The notes under the pieces: generated by a model
Seen by the model: only the letters and a program-made list of their open reading frames with translations
Database searches by the model: none
What the model was told of the DNA's origin: nothing
From: Thermococcus sp. P6
GTDB taxonomy: Archaea; Methanobacteriota_B; Thermococci; Thermococcales; Thermococcaceae
Assembly: GCF_002214525.1 (NCBI RefSeq)
Contig: NZ_CP015104.1
Coordinates: forward strand, 558,001-622,000
Length of the DNA stretch: 64,000 bases
Reading direction: 5' to 3'
Shown here: piece after piece, positions 1 through 8,346 of the stretch
How the letters are laid out: each line of letters starts with the position of its first letter
How positions within the stretch are numbered: the first letter of the stretch is position 1
Position numbers and translations under genes: made by a program

Positions 1-1
1 C

Positions 2-346
2 GACGGAACGCAGAGGAAGAGTTACCTCCACGTGAGCGATACCGTCGAGGGCATGCTCCACATCTTCGAGCACTTCAGAAAAGGCGGGAGAACCTTCGAC
101 GTCTACAACCTCGGCAACGAGGACTGGATAACGGTTACGGAGATAGCGGAGCTGGTGAGCGAGGCGATGGGACTCAGGCCGAAGTTCCGCTTCACCGGTG
201 GCGTCGACGGCGGAAGGGGATGGAAAGGTGACGTCAAGATTATGCTCTTAAGCATAGAGAAGGCAAAAGAAACCGGCTGGAGGCCGAGGATGAACAGCTA
301 CGAAGCCGTGAGGAGAACCCTCAGGGAGCTCCTGAAAAGCGTTTGA
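2..346 (+). CDS. NAD-dependent sugar-nucleotide epimerase/dehydratase, C-terminal part
   Basis: The gene enters the window already open: the frame reads GTQRKSYLHVSD from base 2, so the ATG at 44 is internal. About 114 C-terminal residues are present. GTQxRxYxHVxD is the hallmark of the C-terminal substrate-binding part of extended short-chain dehydrogenases such as UDP-glucose 4-epimerase; in this family these enzymes use bound NAD to epimerise or dehydrate nucleotide sugars for surface glycans. The following helix (VTEIAELVSEAMG) and the ending TGWRPRMNSYEAVRRTLREL also fit. The Rossmann half and the catalytic YxxxK lie outside the window, so the exact substrate cannot be named. Confidence 0.85.
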   Translation, partial: DGTQRKSYLHVSDTVEGMLHIFEHFRKGGRTFDVYNLGNEDWITVTEIAELVSEAMGLRPKFRFTGGVDGGRGWKGDVKIMLLSIEKAKETGWRPRMNSYEAVRRTLRELLKSV

Positions 347-396
347 GGAGGCACCAAAAACTTTTTAAACCCTCCAGGCTCTCTAATCTCGGACGC

Positions 397-474
397 GCCC
401 CGGTGGTGTAGCCCGGTCAATCATGCGGGACTCTCGATCCCGCGACCCGGGTTCAAATCCCGGCCGGGGCACCA
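397..474 (+). tRNA. tRNA-Glu (CTC anticodon)
   Basis: Acceptor strands GCCCCGG and CCGGGGC pair perfectly, followed by discriminator A and an encoded CCA. The anticodon stem CGGGA/TCCCG encloses loop CTCTCGA, giving anticodon CTC (Glu). The T arm carries GGTTCAAATCC. No intron. It lies 8 bases before tRNA-Ile and probably shares its promoter (TTTTTAAAC at about 362). Confidence 0.95.
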
Positions 475-482
475 ATTCTTAA

Positions 483-560
483 GGGCCCGTGGCTCAGCCT
501 GGTCAGAGCGCCCGCCTGATAAGCGGGAGGTCCGGGGTTCGAAGCCCCGCGGGCCCACCA
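483..560 (+). tRNA. tRNA-Ile (GAT anticodon)
   Basis: Acceptor GGGCCCG pairs with CGGGCCC, followed by A and an encoded CCA. The anticodon stem CCCGC/GCGGG holds loop CTGATAA, so the anticodon is GAT (Ile). The D arm and T arm (GGTTCGAAGCC) are regular. No intron. Second gene of a two-tRNA cluster. Confidence 0.95.
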
Positions 561-585
561 GCCCCTTGTTCAATCTTCAGCACAT

Positions 586-1662
586 TCATGAAAAAATTTT
601 CATCATTATGTCAACATTTTTAAATCCCGAGCCCGTTAGGGGCATGAGCACCCGGGCTTCCTCCTCAAAAAACCCTTTCTTTAAAAGCTTTTTAAATGCA
701 GCAAATGCCACTGCGGAAGTTGATTCCACCAAAAAGCCCATTGAAAGCAGTTCCTCCCATGCATCTCTGGTCTCCCTCTCGTTCACCGATACCACGGTGC
801 CTCTCGTCTCCCTGATCGCCCTCTTCATCTGCACCTTCCTTGGAGGTTCTGGAATGGCAATTCCTTCCGCAAGCGTGTTCTTCTCATTGCCCCTTTCCAT
901 TAAACTTTCAAAACCTTCTGCCTGAACTGCTATAAGCTTCGGGATTCTCTTTAATTTCCCAAGCCTCTGAAGTTCTCTAAACCCCTTGTGTGCGCCCAAA
1001 AGCAAAGTGCCACTTCCCGCAGGGATAATCGCATAATCGAATTCCCCGCCTTCTTCAAATGCCTCATATGCAAAGGTTTTGGTTCCATCCAGAAAATACG
1101 GGTTGTACCAGTGAGACACGTAAACCCCTTCCCTGAATTCCTTAGCCCTCTCATGTGCCTCCATTCTGGAACCATCCACTTCATGGATCTCCGCTTTCAA
1201 GAGCCTCAGGAGTTTCTTTTTACCTTCACTCGTGCTCTTGGGTATGAAGACGTGCACTTTGATTCCTTCGCTTCTTCCAAAGAGGGCAAGGCTTATTGCA
1301 GCATTTCCGGATGAGTCGAGGCTGACCTCCTTTATCCCCTCCTCCTTCAGCTTTGCGATGGTTACGTAGGTCCCCCTGTCCTTGAATGAACCGCTGGGCA
1401 TCAGGTATTCAAGCTTGAAGGCGACCCTGACCCATTTGAATGTCCTTTCTGTAATGGGCGTTATTGGAGGGGTAAGGGAGGGTGCAAACTCCTCTTTCAT
1501 TGCCAGAAGGTTTAGATATCTTCTGATATCCACATGCTCTTTCTTCAGGAGACTCTCGAAAGGTTCTTCGAATTCGTGGATGACATCAAGGATTCCCCCG
1601 CAATCGCACTTCAGGCGGAAAACATCCGGATAGGTCGCATTGCAAATCTGACACTTCAACAT
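586..1662 (-). CDS. thrC: Threonine synthase-like PLP enzyme
   Basis: 358 residues of the fold-type II PLP family. Threonine synthase converts O-phosphohomoserine to threonine. Seen in the sequence: an N-terminal zinc-ribbon-like start (CQIC near residue 4, CDCGG near 19), the PLP lysine motif GSFKDRG (Lys94), the substrate loop SSGNAAIS, and the glycine-rich phosphate loop GSGTLLLG. The length is somewhat below the roughly 390-residue archaeal enzyme, and Thermococcales carry several related paralogues, so cysteate synthase or another beta-replacement enzyme is possible. It stands alone, convergent to the tRNA pair and with no threonine genes next to it. Confidence 0.75.
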   Translation of the reverse strand: MLKCQICNATYPDVFRLKCDCGGILDVIHEFEEPFESLLKKEHVDIRRYLNLLAMKEEFAPSLTPPITPITERTFKWVRVAFKLEYLMPSGSFKDRGTYVTIAKLKEEGIKEVSLDSSGNAAISLALFGRSEGIKVHVFIPKSTSEGKKKLLRLLKAEIHEVDGSRMEAHERAKEFREGVYVSHWYNPYFLDGTKTFAYEAFEEGGEFDYAIIPAGSGTLLLGAHKGFRELQRLGKLKRIPKLIAVQAEGFESLMERGNEKNTLAEGIAIPEPPRKVQMKRAIRETRGTVVSVNERETRDAWEELLSMGFLVESTSAVAFAAFKKLLKKGFFEEEARVLMPLTGSGFKNVDIMMKIFS

Positions 1663-1789
1663 ATCCCATCGGGAGAGAGAACTACTTCAAAGTATTTAAA
1701 AATTGGGATTCTCCCGGGCATACTGTCAGGATAAGCAGTAGGGCGTTAGGTTTAAGTTTCTAACAATACTTCAGAAAAAGAGGGAGAAC

Positions 1790-2006
1790 ATGAAGGCTAA
1801 AACCATTATTTACTGGATAATTTCAGCCTTAAAACCTTTTCGTAGGAACAAAATCCCGGTAGAAAAGAAAATCAGGGCAATTATACTTGCGAGGCCTCAG
1901 TTACAGGCAAGCCGGAAGAATACTGGAAATCAGCCACACAACACTGAAAGGTTCAAAAACTCGCAGAAGCGGAGGCTGGTTCAGGACTGTTAAGGAGCAA
2001 GCTGGA
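1790..2006 (+). pseudogene. Decayed IS6-type transposase N-terminus
   Basis: No intact gene is present, but three reading frames in succession give a recognisable transposase start. The first frame, from ATG 1790, reads YWIISALKPFRRNKI and VEKKIRAIIL. It continues after a +1 shift near 1890 as RGLSYRQAGRILEISHTT, a helix-turn-helix typical of IS6-family transposases of Pyrococcus/Thermococcus. A further shift gives KVQKLAEAEAG and then a stop. The catalytic DDE part is absent. I infer a short relic with at least two frameshifts; no inverted repeats could be assigned. Confidence 0.55.
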
Positions 2007-2233
2007 ATAATTTCAGGGGTGGCGGAAGGTTCACAGGTTTGTTTTTCTGTTTGCTTTCTGGTATAATTTTTGTTAGTGCCCTCAAGTCGACCACCTGGTG
2101 ATGTCGCTGAATGGCTTCAGGAGGAGATGCCCCGGTTATCCTGACAGTATGGCCAGGACCCGGAGAAAGCTTTATAAACCGACCCCCTCAACCCATCGTG
2201 GTTAAAAAACCACCTTTCTCGGAGGTGTTGGCA
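2007..2233. other. Non-coding stretch upstream of the zinc-ribbon gene
   Basis: No convincing gene. It contains a TATA-like TATAATTTTT at about 2062 and, closer to the zinc-ribbon gene, TTTATAAAC at about 2171 with a ribosome binding site GGAGGTG at 2221-2227. A weak C/D-box-like arrangement at 2098-2144 was judged unconvincing. Confidence 0.5.
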
Positions 2234-2413
2234 GTGGAACCCGAATTCAAGGTACCCGTGTGCACATCATGTGGGAAGGAGATAACCCCGAGGGAGCACG
2301 CCACCCATTTCGTCTGCCCGAACTGCGGCGAGGAGATAATCTGGCGTTGCGAATCCTGCAGGGTATTAGCAGTCCCCTACAAATGCCCCAAGTGTGGCTG
2401 GGAGGGGCCTTAA
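2234..2413 (+). CDS. Small zinc-ribbon protein linked to EF-1beta
   Basis: 59 residues with four CxxC knuckles (CTSC, CPNC, CESC, CPKC), enough to hold two zinc ions. This matches the short archaeal zinc-ribbon proteins, often annotated as RNA-binding, that are encoded just before elongation factor 1-beta. Start chosen at GTG 2234 because GGAGGTG lies 6 bases upstream and a TATA box (TTTATAAAC) at about 2171 would start the mRNA nearby; an ATG at 2111 in the same frame precedes this promoter and would add an unconserved-looking proline-rich tail. It is 16 bases from the EF-1beta gene, so the two are probably cotranscribed. The molecular role is unproven. Confidence 0.8.
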   Translation: MEPEFKVPVCTSCGKEITPREHATHFVCPNCGEEIIWRCESCRVLAVPYKCPKCGWEGP

Positions 2414-2429
2414 ACGGGAGGTGAAATGA

Positions 2430-2705
2430 ATGGCTGACTTCAATCTCGTTGGCGTTATAAAGGTAATGCCCACCGACCCGGACGTAAACCTCGATGAGCT
2501 TGAGGAGAAGCTCAAGGCCGTTATCCCCGAAAAGTTCGGCCTCGCCAAGGTCGAGAGGGAACCCATAGCCTTTGGACTCGTTGCCCTTAAGTTCTACGTC
2601 CTCGGAAGGGACGAAGAGGGCTACTCCTACGACGAGGTCGCCGAACTTTTCAGGAAAGTTGAGAACGTTGAGAGTGCGGAAGTCGAGACCGTTTCAAGGA
2701 TCTGA
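2430..2705 (+). CDS. ef1b: Elongation factor 1-beta (aEF1B)
   Basis: 91 residues, the full length of archaeal EF-1beta, the guanine nucleotide exchange factor that recharges aEF-1alpha with GTP during translation. The sequence shows the family pattern: an N-terminal strand VGVIKVMPTDPDVNLDELEE, the central EPIAFGLVALK strand that contacts the GTPase, and the C-terminal VENVESAEVETVSRI. A ribosome binding site (GGAGGTG) precedes the ATG. It is cotranscribed with the zinc-ribbon gene upstream. Confidence 0.95.
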   Translation: MADFNLVGVIKVMPTDPDVNLDELEEKLKAVIPEKFGLAKVEREPIAFGLVALKFYVLGRDEEGYSYDEVAELFRKVENVESAEVETVSRI

Positions 2706-2739
2706 CTTCCTCTTCTTTTTATCAAGGTAAAAAGAAAGA

Positions 2740-3759
2740 TCAAAGCTCCAGAGTGAGCTTCGGCCTTTTCCAGTCGTCGAGAATCGAGCGGAGTTCCTCG
2801 TTCTCCACCATTGAATAAAGCCCCTCGAGACGCTCCCGGGCTTTCTCATCCCCGGCCTTCCATCTGGCAAGTTCCCCGAGGGCCCTGAAGAAGTAGGCCG
2901 TATCGTCCTCAAAGAGCTCCGCAAAGGCCTCCATATTTTCTGCCACCGTTTCGTAGCTTCCCTCGTTGAAGAGTCCTTCAATGAACTCGAGGAGCGTGTT
3001 GAAGACGAGGTCGAAAACGTCATCCCCAAGGTTTATGGCCTTCAGAAGGGCATCGCGGATGGATCTGAAAGCCTTTTTGTAATCCTCCCTTCCCGCGAAT
3101 ATCTCGGCCTCCACGAGCCTCGCGTTGACCTCCACCTCGTCGTCCCTCGGGTTCCTGAGGACCTCCCCTATGAGCTTCTCTGCGGTATCGTAATCCCCGA
3201 GCTCGTAGTGAAAGTGCGCCAGATCAAGGAGGCTTATCATGCCGTTCCTCGTGTCGTTGAGCCTCTCAAAGATCTCCCTTGCCCGGTTCATGAGCTCAAC
3301 GGCCCTCTCCGTCTCCCCCAGCTCGTCGTAGTTCACCGCCATGTTGGCGAGCGTCAGCCCGATCTCCCTTTCGTTCTTCAGGACCTCTTCCTCGAGCTTT
3401 AGCAGTTCCTCGTAGGTCTCAAGAGCCTTCTCCGGCATACCGAAGTGCTCGTAGGCATCCGCCAGATAGTAGAGGGCTGTAGCGTATTCCTCGGGATCGC
3501 TCTTCTTCCCATCGGCTATGCGTTTGTAGAGCCCTATTCCCCTCTCCGTATCACCGAGGTGGTCGTAAACGTGGGCCACCTCGTGCGCCAAATCGTAGGG
3601 GTCATCACACTCAACGAGCACCCCTTCGAGTCTCTCAAGCTCCTTTCTGAGTTCTTCCTCGTCCTCGATGCCCTCGATGTAATCGTCGAACAGTTCGAGG
3701 AGCTTCTCACAGTCCTTCTCGTTTAAGGCCTCCTTCCAGAGGGTTCCAGCATCGCTCAT
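2740..3759 (-). CDS. Tetratricopeptide-repeat protein
   Basis: About 339 acidic residues made almost entirely of helical TPR pairs, for example DPEEYATALYYLADAYEHFG, IGLTLANMAVNYDELGETE and MISLLDLAHFHYELGDYD. Such proteins act as scaffolds for protein-protein contacts; no enzymatic domain, signal peptide or membrane segment is seen. The start is taken at ATG 3759 (MSDAG), behind GGAGTGGTG; ATG 3765 and GTG 3771 in the same frame are alternatives. It is divergent from the thermosome gene with a promoter region of about 145 bases between them, so the two could share heat-responsive control, but that is inference. Confidence 0.75.
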   Translation of the reverse strand: MSDAGTLWKEALNEKDCEKLLELFDDYIEGIEDEEELRKELERLEGVLVECDDPYDLAHEVAHVYDHLGDTERGIGLYKRIADGKKSDPEEYATALYYLADAYEHFGMPEKALETYEELLKLEEEVLKNEREIGLTLANMAVNYDELGETERAVELMNRAREIFERLNDTRNGMISLLDLAHFHYELGDYDTAEKLIGEVLRNPRDDEVEVNARLVEAEIFAGREDYKKAFRSIRDALLKAINLGDDVFDLVFNTLLEFIEGLFNEGSYETVAENMEAFAELFEDDTAYFFRALGELARWKAGDEKARERLEGLYSMVENEELRSILDDWKRPKLTLEL

Positions 3760-3809
3760 CACCATCACCACTCCGACTTCGCGAAGGGGGTTAAATGGTT
3801 ACCGAAAAA

Positions 3810-3861
3810 TTTATAAATAGTCTAAAGGAATGATAAATCGAGCATACCGATGGTAACTAAA
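3810..3861 (+). promoter_or_regulatory. Thermosome promoter with Phr-type half-site
   Basis: TATA element TTTATAAATA at about 3810-3819 behind a purine-rich BRE. About 25-30 bases downstream, at the expected transcription start, 3846-3861 reads AC-CGATG-GT-A-A-CT-AAA, which fits the right part of the Phr heat-shock repressor consensus (ACnnnnnGTnAnnAAA). The left TTTAnnn part is not matched. Phr of Pyrococcus binds across transcription starts to block RNA polymerase. Confidence 0.5.
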
Positions 3862-3905
3862 AGCCCTCCTTAGGGTAAACCAAAAAACGGAGGGGGTGAG
3901 GGGAG

Positions 3906-5546
3906 ATGGCCCAGCTCGCGGGACAGCCGGTTGTTATTCTGCCTGAGGGGACCCAGAGGTACGTTGGAAAGGACGCCCAGAGGCTGAACATCCTCGCGGC
4001 AAGAATAATAGCCGAAACCGTCAGAACAACCCTCGGACCCAAAGGAATGGACAAAATGCTCGTAGACAGCCTCGGAGACATCGTAATCACCAACGACGGC
4101 GCCACAATCCTCGACGAAATGGACATCCAGCACCCGGCTGCAAAAATGATGGTTGAAATCGCCAAAACCCAGGACAAAGAAGCCGGCGACGGAACCACAA
4201 CAGCCGTCGTCATAGCCGGCGAACTTTTGAAAAAGGCCGAAGAACTACTCGACCAGAACATCCACCCAAGCATAATCATCAAAGGTTACACAATGGCCGC
4301 CGAGAAAGCCCAAAAAATACTCGACAACATGGCCAAGAAGGTAACCCCCGACGACGAGAAAACCCTGAAGAACATAGCCATGACCGCAATCACCGGCAAG
4401 ACCGCTGAGGAGGAAAAGGAGTACCTTGCAAAAATTGCCGTTGAGGCCGTTAAGCAGGTTGCGGAGAAGGACGGTGAAACTTACAGGGTGGACATCGACA
4501 ACATCAAACTCGAGAAGAAAGAGGGCGGAAGCATCAGGGACACCAAGCTCATCCGCGGTGTCGTCGTAGACAAGGAAGTGGTCCACCCGGGAATGCCCAA
4601 GAGAGTTAAGAACGCCCGGATTGCCCTCATAAACGAGGCCCTCGAGGTCAAGGAGACCGAAACGGACGCAGAGATAAGGATCACAAGTCCGGACCAGCTT
4701 CAGGCGTTCCTTGAGCAGGAGGAGCGCATGCTGAGGGAGATGGTTGAGAAGATCAAGGATGCTGGGGCGAACGTCCTCTTCGTCCAGAAGGGTATTGATG
4801 ACCTCGCCCAGCACTACCTCGCCAAGTACGGCATCCTTGCAGTAAGGCGCGTTAAGAAGAGCGACATGGAGAAGCTCGCTAAGGCAACCGGGGCAAAGAT
4901 AGTTACGAACGTCCGCGACCTCACCAGCGACGACCTCGGTGAGGCCGAGCTTGTCGAAGAGCGCAAGGTTGCTGGAGAAAACATGATCTTCGTTGAGGGC
5001 TGCAAGAACCCGAAGGCCGTCACCATACTCATCAGGGGCGGAACGGAGCACGTTATTGACGAGGTTGAGAGGGCCCTCGAGGATGCCATAAAGGTCACGA
5101 AGGACGTCATGGAGGACGGTGCCATCCTCCCGGCGGGCGGTGCGAGCGAGATTGAGCTCGCCATTAGACTCGACGAGTACGCGAAGGAAGTCGGCGGCAA
5201 GGAAGCCCTCGCCATCGAAGCCTTTGCAGAGGCAATCAAGGTTATCCCGAAGACGCTGGCAGAGAATGCAGGGCTTGACCCGATAGAAGTGCTCGTTAAG
5301 GTGGTGAGCGAGCACAAGGAGAAGGGGCCGAACGTTGGCATTGACGTGTTCGAGGGCGAGCCGGCCGACATGATGGAGCGCGGCGTCATAGCACCCCTCA
5401 GGGTTCCCAAGCAGGCCATCAAGAGCGCCAGCGAAGCAGCAATAATGATCCTCAGAATCGACGACGTAATAGCCGCCAGCAAGCCCGAGAAGGAGAATGA
5501 AGGGGGCAGGGGAGGAAGCGAGAACTTCGGAAGCGATTTTGAGTGA
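3906..5546 (+). CDS. ths: Thermosome subunit (group II chaperonin)
   Basis: 546 residues, the usual length of archaeal chaperonin subunits, which form double-ring ATP-driven protein-folding chambers in the cytosol. Visible motifs: [10 protein letters not shown] near residue 44, NDGATIL near 63, the ATP-hydrolysis motif GDGTTT at 94-99, and [10 protein letters not shown]-type apical/intermediate sequence ([17 protein letters not shown]). The C-terminal tail [14 protein letters not shown] lacks the GGM repeats common in paralogues. The first third and the last few dozen codons use GAA/AAA and C-ending codons, whereas the middle uses GAG/AAG, suggesting past gene conversion with another chaperonin gene. 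Ribosome binding site GGGGTGAGGGG precedes the ATG. Confidence 0.97.
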   Translation: MAQLAGQPVVILPEGTQRYVGKDAQRLNILAARIIAETVRTTLGPKGMDKMLVDSLGDIVITNDGATILDEMDIQHPAAKMMVEIAKTQDKEAGDGTTTAVVIAGELLKKAEELLDQNIHPSIIIKGYTMAAEKAQKILDNMAKKVTPDDEKTLKNIAMTAITGKTAEEEKEYLAKIAVEAVKQVAEKDGETYRVDIDNIKLEKKEGGSIRDTKLIRGVVVDKEVVHPGMPKRVKNARIALINEALEVKETETDAEIRITSPDQLQAFLEQEERMLREMVEKIKDAGANVLFVQKGIDDLAQHYLAKYGILAVRRVKKSDMEKLAKATGAKIVTNVRDLTSDDLGEAELVEERKVAGENMIFVEGCKNPKAVTILIRGGTEHVIDEVERALEDAIKVTKDVMEDGAILPAGGASEIELAIRLDEYAKEVGGKEALAIEAFAEAIKVIPKTLAENAGLDPIEVLVKVVSEHKEKGPNVGIDVFEGEPADMMERGVIAPLRVPKQAIKSASEAAIMILRIDDVIAASKPEKENEGGRGGSENFGSDFE

Positions 5547-5596
5547 ACCTCTGATTTCTTCTCCCTTTGACGTTTTTTCTCCCGCAGGGGTCGTCT

Positions 5597-6199
5597 TCAG
5601 GGTTTCTGAGGGGTCAGCCCGGCCATCGCCTCCTCCAGCTTCCTGAGCTTCCCCTTAAAGCGCCTTACCTGGGAGTTGGCGATTCCGACTATTCTCTCGA
5701 TGTAGGCTCCATCCACCCAGAGTTTTCCCTTTTCCCCGAGGGGAACGTCCATCCTCTCCGTGGAGCGTATCTCAACGAGGAGTTTTCTGTGGCTGACGCT
5801 CTTTATGTTCGAGTACTTGAAGCCGAGGCCTATGGACAGGTTGAGCAGCCTAACGGCATCCTCCATGCTCCTCGCAGCGACGTGCAGAATTGGACTCCTC
5901 ACTAAGAACCACAGCTGGCCCCTCCGGTGCTTTTCAATGGCTTCAAACACTTCATCAGTGGTAACCTCGCGGTGCCACTTGCCGAGCCAGACCGAGTTCA
6001 CCTTGTCGCCGAAGTAGGGCATCTCCATAACCGAGATCCTTCCGGAGCAGGAGGAGGTCGTGAAGTAGTTATCCAGCGAGTTGATCCGCTCGAGGAGACC
6101 CACAATGTCCCCGTCCACCTCCCCCCGCTCCAGTGCCTCCCTTAAGCTTTGCATGGCCTTCCTTTTCTGCTCCTCAAAGTTCTCCGTGTAGAGCAACAC
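5597..6199 (-). CDS. taw3: tRNA wyosine N4-methyltransferase Taw3
   Basis: 200 residues of the TYW3/Taw3 family, which methylates N4 of 7-aminocarboxypropyl-demethylwyosine at position 37 of tRNA-Phe using S-adenosylmethionine. Diagnostic stretches: NYFTTSSCSGRISVM near residue 45, KWHREVT, QLWFLVRSPILHVAA, GFKYSNIKSV and LLVEIRSTERMDVPL. Start codon is GTG. It is the downstream neighbour of the helicase on the same strand, 39 bases apart. The partner enzyme Taw1 lies at 53.5-54.5 kb, so two steps of wyosine synthesis are in this window. Confidence 0.95.
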   Translation of the reverse strand: MLLYTENFEEQKRKAMQSLREALERGEVDGDIVGLLERINSLDNYFTTSSCSGRISVMEMPYFGDKVNSVWLGKWHREVTTDEVFEAIEKHRRGQLWFLVRSPILHVAARSMEDAVRLLNLSIGLGFKYSNIKSVSHRKLLVEIRSTERMDVPLGEKGKLWVDGAYIERIVGIANSQVRRFKGKLRKLEEAMAGLTPQKP

Positions 6200-6238
6200 G
6201 CCTCACACCCCCTTCACCAAAGCCCGCGTGCTCAACCG

Positions 6239-8209
6239 CTATGTGGACGTAATCAAATCGGCACCGACGAAGGTTCCTCTCTCCCTCACGAAATCCAGCA
6301 GTCGCCTGTAGGTGGGATGCGCGCTCAGGGTTGCCGAATCCCCCACCATTACGAGCTTCCTTTTGGCTCTGGTCAGCGAGACGTTTAGCCTCCTGAGGTC
6401 CTTCAGGAAACCAAGCTCCCCGCGGGAATTGGACCTTACGAAGGAAAGAACGATGGCCTCCTTCTCCCTCCCCTGGTAGCCGTCGACCGTCTTCACCTCG
6501 ATCTCCTCGGGAAGGAGGGACTCCAGAAGGTCGCGCTGGTCATCGTAGGGCGTTATGACGCCAATCCAGCCCGGATCAGCCCCGAGTTTTAGCAGCTGCT
6601 CAACGGTTTCCTTCACGATCCCGGCTTCCAGCGGGTTCTCCCTGCTATCGCTGCCCCTTCTCCTCCTCTCGAAGCGGTTCTCCATCCCTGAAGTGTCGAT
6701 GAAGACCAGCACGTTCTCCGGCTTCAGAACCTCCACCCATTGGCCTTCGGGTTCCTTGATCCCGAGGTCGGTGAGGGTTATGTCCCTGACGCTCGCGTCC
6801 GCCTTCACCTTTCCTCCGTAGAACTCCCGGCTCGGGAACTCCATGAGCCTTTCGTTCATCCTGTACTGGACCTCCAGCATCTCGCTCTTCCACGGGTACC
6901 TCTCGATGAGCCCCTCGAAAAGGGTTCTGGAGAGCTCCCTCGCCCCCTCGCTGAGTATGGTCGGGGGCAGCTGTCTGTGGTCCCCCGCCAGAACGAACCT
7001 CTTCGCCCGGTTTATGGGAATCAGAACGCTCGGGATGGTCGCCTGCGTTGCCTCGTCCACCACCGCAACGTCGTAGGATGCGCCCACGACCTCCAGAGCG
7101 GCCGAGGAATTGGTCGTCAGAACAACGTCCGCCCCCTCTATTATATCCCTCGCTATCCTCTCCTCGAGCTTCAGGGCATCGTCAAAGGTCTTTCTAACCA
7201 GTTCGTTGAGCCTGATCCATTCCGCCATCTCCCGGACGGTTCTGGCCGGGATTCCCCTTATTCCAATCCCTCTGGAGGCGAGCTTCAGGATCTGGTCGTC
7301 GCTCAGACCCCTCCTGTACCTCGGGGCGGGTCTGGTGAAAGAATCCCTCCTCTCCTTCAGCTTCTGGAGGTTCTCCCTGAGTTCCCTCAGCTCCCCGTAC
7401 AGCTCGTGCCGGGTCATCAGATAGGCCAGAGTGGTCTCCTGCAGGCCCCTCGATACCCTGCTCGGGTGTCCGACGCGTACGACGTTAACGCCCGACGAAA
7501 AGAGCCTCTCCACGAGGTTGTCCACCGCCACGTTGCTCTCCGCGGTTGCCAGAACCCTGCTTCCCCTCTCGACCTCCTCCACTATGAGCTCCGCGAGGGT
7601 TCTGGTCTTCCCGGTTCCGAAGGGCCCGTGGATGAGGAAGAAATCCGGACTGCCCAGCGCCTTTGAGATCGCCCGCCTCTGGCTCTCGTTCAGGTTCCGG
7701 TCGCGGGGCCTTAGTTCGATCGCAGAGCCCTCCTCAGGTTCCCTGAGCCCGAGGTAGAGCTCGAGCGCCTTCAACCCGGTCTCGCCGGGGTTTTCAAGGT
7801 TCTCCATCCACCTCCTGAAGGTCACGTCGTTGGCGTAGAGGTCCACCCGAACGCCCTTCAGGGCCCACCCCGGAACGTTTTCCAGCGCAACCGTTAGAAA
7901 CCGCTTCCCCTTCTCAACGACGGTTCCCACGAGGTCGCTCTTCAGCGGGTTTCCCCGGCTCACCACCACGAGGTCGCCGACGCTTATCCCTGTTTTTATC
8001 TCACCACCACGCCCGTAACTTACGAGTTTATAGCCGAATTCCTCACCCACGACCTTCCCGTTGAGGCCGAGAATGGCCCTTCCAACCTTTTCCCTCTCCC
8101 TTCCGGAGAGCCTCCTCATCTCGGCCCTCATGGATTCTATCTCGGCTTCCCTCTCCATCTCGACGAGCTTCTTCAGGCGATCTATGAATTCCCTCAGTTT
8201 TTCGTCCAT
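6239..8209 (-). CDS. UPF1/IGHMBP2-like superfamily 1 helicase
   Basis: 656 residues. An N-terminal beta-barrel-like region (to about 165) is followed by the helicase core: Q motif NESQRRAI, Walker A GPFGTGKT (195-202), Walker B DEAT (385-388), GDHRQLPP (409-416), and C-terminal motifs Q/VQYRMN and GYQGREKEAIVLSFVRSN. This is the layout of UPF1-like 5'-3' DNA/RNA helicases such as IGHMBP2; archaeal members are annotated as DNA helicases of unknown pathway. DEAT replaces the usual DEAQ/DECC. Upstream lie a C/D box RNA and its promoter on the same strand; taw3 follows. Confidence 0.9.
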   Translation of the reverse strand: MDEKLREFIDRLKKLVEMEREAEIESMRAEMRRLSGREREKVGRAILGLNGKVVGEEFGYKLVSYGRGGEIKTGISVGDLVVVSRGNPLKSDLVGTVVEKGKRFLTVALENVPGWALKGVRVDLYANDVTFRRWMENLENPGETGLKALELYLGLREPEEGSAIELRPRDRNLNESQRRAISKALGSPDFFLIHGPFGTGKTRTLAELIVEEVERGSRVLATAESNVAVDNLVERLFSSGVNVVRVGHPSRVSRGLQETTLAYLMTRHELYGELRELRENLQKLKERRDSFTRPAPRYRRGLSDDQILKLASRGIGIRGIPARTVREMAEWIRLNELVRKTFDDALKLEERIARDIIEGADVVLTTNSSAALEVVGASYDVAVVDEATQATIPSVLIPINRAKRFVLAGDHRQLPPTILSEGARELSRTLFEGLIERYPWKSEMLEVQYRMNERLMEFPSREFYGGKVKADASVRDITLTDLGIKEPEGQWVEVLKPENVLVFIDTSGMENRFERRRRGSDSRENPLEAGIVKETVEQLLKLGADPGWIGVITPYDDQRDLLESLLPEEIEVKTVDGYQGREKEAIVLSFVRSNSRGELGFLKDLRRLNVSLTRAKRKLVMVGDSATLSAHPTYRRLLDFVRERGTFVGADLITST

Positions 8210-8257
8210 TTTTGCCCCCGTTGGCGAAAGAGAAACGGTCTTTTAAAAGGTTGAGGG

Positions 8258-8313
8258 TGGTCAGCCCATGCGAGTTTCCTCATCCTTCGGGCGAAACTTC
8301 CCTCATCATCCCA
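8258..8313 (-). ncRNA. Probable C/D box guide RNA targeting 16S rRNA
   Basis: Reading the minus strand: box C ATGATGA (8309-8303), a guide GGGAAGTTTCGC, a weak D' (CCGA), a C'-like GGATGA, a second guide AAACTCGCATGG, and box D CTGA (8264-8261). Spacing is right for an archaeal sRNA of about 55 nt. A TATA box (CTTTTTAACC, about 8342-8333) sits about 26 bases before box C, placing the transcript start at its 5' end. The D guide can pair over 10 bases with CCATGCGAGT, a conserved stretch near the 5' end of archaeal 16S rRNA (from memory). The rule of five would put the 2'-O-methyl on the U of that stretch. Confidence 0.65.
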
Positions 8314-8346
8314 CAATGAATGGAGAAGAGAGGTTAAAAAGTTATG

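Noticed and set aside
2098-2144. Second C/D box RNA candidate (GTGATGT ... CTGA) before the zinc-ribbon gene
   Set aside because: Box C is imperfect, internal D' and C' boxes are missing at the right spacing, and no convincing rRNA complement was recalled, although a TATA-like element is at the right distance.
6740-7666. 308-codon plus-strand frame antisense to the helicase
   Set aside because: Shadow frame rich in P, G, R and H with no motifs; the helicase on the other strand has all its motifs in order.
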